Source: Deltaproteobacteria bacterium
Lineage (GTDB): Bacteria; Desulfobacterota; Desulfobacteria; Desulfobacterales; SURF-7
Direction of reading: 5' to 3'
Assembly (NCBI GenBank): GCA_019307665.1
Contig: JAFDJC010000185.1
Location: 1-6,433 of the forward strand
DNA length: 6,433 nt
The notes under the pieces are model-generated. The model saw only the letters and a program-made list of their open reading frames with translations. It was not told where the DNA came from and did no database searches. Below, one piece after another: positions 4,867 to 6,433 of this stretch. Position numbers and translations under genes: made by a program. The stretch's first letter is position 1. Each line of letters starts with the position of its first letter.

Positions 4867-6159
4867 ATGAACGTTATTTTCTTCATCATTGTCCTGATCG
4901 CATTTCTCTCTGCCGGATGGCTCCATATCAGCTGGGTTCCCGGCAATGGGGATATTTCTCCCATGGAAGTCCTGAGCAAGGCCATGGTGGAATCGGCTAC
5001 CGGTTCCGTTGAACTTGCTTTGGGCCTTGTGGGAGTGATGACTCTTTTTCTGGGGTTGATGAAGGTGGCGGAAGCAGGAGGGATGCTCACCTTGCTGGCC
5101 CGACTCATCCGCCCCCTGATGGTGCGTCTGTTTCCTGACGTGCCTCCGGACCATCCGGCCATGGGAAGCATGATCCTGAACATGTCGGCCAATGCCATGG
5201 GACTCGGGAACGCGGCCACCCCTTTCGGCATACGGGCCATGCAGGAACTTGACAAACTGAACTCGCGCCACGGGACAGCCACCGATTCGATGGTCCTGTT
5301 CCTTGCCATCAACACCTCCAACGTGACCCTCCTGCCCACAGGGGTCATGGCCATCAGGGCTGCCGCAGGCTCCGTTGACCCGGCAGGAATCCTTCCTACC
5401 ACCCTTTTCGCCACCATATGCTCTACCATCACGGCCATCTTTGCAGCAAAGTTTTTCAGCCGACTGGCCAGGCGGACACGCCCTGATGAGATTGAAGATA
5501 CCGAAACCCCAGGTGCGTCACCCTCTGAAAAAGATGCACCAACCGAAGAATCCACAGACGGCTACCCCGTGTGGGTGAGCGGAATCGCCATGTGTGTGCT
5601 TTTTTCACTGATTCCACTGACCATCCTTTACGGCAGAGCCATATCCCCATGGATTATCCCCAGCCTCATGCTCGGATTTCTTGCCTTTGGAATCATCAGG
5701 AGGGTAAAGATCTACGAAGTTTTCGTGGAAGGGGCAAAAGAAGGGTTCCAGGTCGCCATCAGAATTATTCCGTTTCTAGTGGCCATTCTTGTGGCAGTAG
5801 GCATGTTCCGTGCCAGCGGCGCCATGGAGTCCATGGTAAGCGTACTCGGGGTCTGGACTCAAAAAATAGGCCTGCCCGCAGAGGCCCTGCCCATGGCGCT
5901 TTTGCGCCCGCTTTCCGGATCAGGCGCCTATGGAATAATGGCATCGATCATCAATGACCCGGCCATCGGCCCTGACAGCTATACAGGCTACCTGGTATCA
6001 ACACTTCAGGGGTCAACCGAAACCACATTTTATGTACTTGCCGTTTATTTCGGAGCGGTTCAAATACGGCGCATACGCCATGCACTGCCGGCGGCGCTTA
6101 CTGCCGATTTTGTAGGAATCATGGCTGCAGTCCTTATCTGCTCTTTTCTCTACGGATGA
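4867..6159 (+). CDS. SpmA-SpmB fusion, nucleoside-recognition (Gate) domain membrane protein
   Basis: The 430 residues are two related membrane halves in one chain. The SpmA-like half (about 1-200) carries GDISPMEV near 28, NMSANAMGLGNAATPFG (105-121) and AMQELDKLN (124-132). A charged linker (about 200-233) follows. The SpmB-like half (about 234-430) carries LRPLSGSGAYGIM (346-358), GPDS (368-371), QGSTETTFYVLAVYFG (381-396) and RIRHALPA (402-409). In spore formers SpmA and SpmB are separate proteins of about 180-200 residues needed for spore core dehydration. Fused versions occur in bacteria that do not sporulate, where the role and transported solute are unknown. ATG 4867 is the only usable start: TAA at 4834 is in frame upstream, and the family N-terminal helix begins here. 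No Shine-Dalgarno precedes it (ACACAAAACCCC), which is odd beside its neighbours. The 125 bases upstream of the gene are AT-rich, with no clear promoter. Confidence 0.88.
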   Translation: MNVIFFIIVLIAFLSAGWLHISWVPGNGDISPMEVLSKAMVESATGSVELALGLVGVMTLFLGLMKVAEAGGMLTLLARLIRPLMVRLFPDVPPDHPAMGSMILNMSANAMGLGNAATPFGIRAMQELDKLNSRHGTATDSMVLFLAINTSNVTLLPTGVMAIRAAAGSVDPAGILPTTLFATICSTITAIFAAKFFSRLARRTRPDEIEDTETPGASPSEKDAPTEESTDGYPVWVSGIAMCVLFSLIPLTILYGRAISPWIIPSLMLGFLAFGIIRRVKIYEVFVEGAKEGFQVAIRIIPFLVAILVAVGMFRASGAMESMVSVLGVWTQKIGLPAEALPMALLRPLSGSGAYGIMASIINDPAIGPDSYTGYLVSTLQGSTETTFYVLAVYFGAVQIRRIRHALPAALTADFVGIMAAVLICSFLYG

Positions 6160-6195
6160 AGCGTTTACCCGATAGTCAGTGGCATTAACTGAGGC

Positions 6196-6251
6196 GTACG
6201 GTTTAAGGTACACGGTACAAGGTATAAGGTATTGGGTTTAAGGTATAAGGT
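6196..6251 (+). repeat. Tract of eight degenerate 7-bp repeats, consensus near ATAAGGT
   Basis: The sequence divides without slippage into GTACGGT, TTAAGGT, ACACGGT, ACAAGGT, ATAAGGT, ATTGGGT, TTAAGGT, ATAAGGT. The GGT ending is kept in every unit while the first four positions vary. It begins 36 bases after the SpmAB-like stop codon and ends in an A-run. The period matches the tract at 1962-2024, but the unit differs. Confidence 0.75.
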
Positions 6252-6334
6252 AAAAAAGGGAACCGCTTCGCAACCATTTGAGACTTCTCGCGAGCAAAAA
6301 AATTGAACTTTTTCTTAACTTATTGACATTGGTT

Positions 6335-6346
6335 TGGGTTTACCCA
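6335..6346. repeat. 12-bp inverted repeat upstream of the last gene
   Basis: TGGGTTTACCCA has 5-bp arms around TT and lies 7 bases after a TTGACA (6323-6328) and 49 bases before the ribosome binding site of the gene at 6408. It could be an operator over a promoter, but no -10 box at the right spacing supports this. Confidence 0.25.
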
Positions 6347-6407
6347 GAGGAAAAGGAAGATATCGCCACGTCTGCATTATGCTTTTAAAAGAACGAAGGA
6401 GGAAATA

Positions 6408-6433
6408 ATGGCTAAAGCAAAGGATATCATGAC
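6408..6433 (+). CDS. N-terminus of a probable CBS-domain protein (partial)
   Basis: A near-ideal AAGGAGG (6396-6402) lies 5 bases before ATG 6408. The visible codons read MAKAKDIM with the start of the next residue, and the gene runs off the right edge. The 'A-K-D-I-M' opening is typical of small CBS-domain proteins, which begin with a '(V/A)-x-D-I-M-T' strand and bind adenine nucleotides. With only eight residues visible the family is a guess, but that this is a gene start is well supported by the ribosome binding site. Confidence 0.55.

Noticed and set aside
4806..5555. Long minus-strand open frame of about 249 codons opposite the SpmAB-like gene
   Set aside because: It is low in complexity, rich in Ser, Arg, Met and Ala, has no family motif, and lies antisense to a gene with intact family motifs; it is a shadow frame.
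6323..6328. TTGACA as a -35 box for the last gene
   Set aside because: The hexamer is perfect, but the bases at 16-18 bp downstream (around 6345-6352, CAGAGGAA) bear no likeness to a -10 box.

Overview
The window reads as an accessory, intergenic-rich stretch of a free-living Gram-negative bacterium. Several features together suggest a Desulfobacterota (delta-proteobacterial) genome: probable UGA/selenocysteine decoding, a sigma-54 type promoter, a foldback intergenic repeat and heptamer repeat tracts. This assignment is an inference; no rRNA or other marker gene is present. All recognised genes lie on the + strand, but they form separate short units rather than one operon. I see no tRNA, rRNA or CRISPR array.

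Layout. (1) 3-559: two closely spaced reading frames, each interrupted by a single in-frame TGA and each with a hairpin at the right distance downstream to be a bacterial SECIS element. The first is the C-terminal part of an unrecognised protein. The second is a 60-codon zinc-ribbon protein resembling the Lar family. Both are probable selenoproteins that ordinary gene calling would miss. (2) 657-1961: a spinster-like MFS transporter, followed at once by a tract of nine 7-bp repeats. (3) 2144-2470: a small two-helix membrane protein resembling UspB. (4) 2534-2980: a MaoC-type hotdog dehydratase/thioesterase-like protein. (5) 2981-3517: an inverted repeat, a sigma-54 promoter match, a 176-bp MITE-like element with 23-bp terminal inverted repeats and a 5-bp target duplication, then a 38-codon membrane micro-protein with a good ribosome binding site. 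(6) 3518-3862: a gene-free stretch with a direct repeat and several hairpins. (7) 3863-4582: a membrane-anchored SIMPL (DUF541) protein, followed by a roughly 156-bp foldback repeat. (8) 4867-6159: a fused SpmA-SpmB type membrane protein. (9) 6196-6251: a second heptamer tract with a different consensus. (10) 6408 to the end: the first codons of a probable CBS-domain protein.

The genes do not form an obvious pathway. The MFS carrier, UspB-like protein, SIMPL protein and SpmAB-like protein are all envelope proteins, and the MaoC-like protein points to acyl-CoA chemistry. The most notable content is the linked pair of UGA-containing genes and the sigma-54 / MITE / micro-protein arrangement. The rest is a conventional set of accessory genes separated by repeat-rich spacers.
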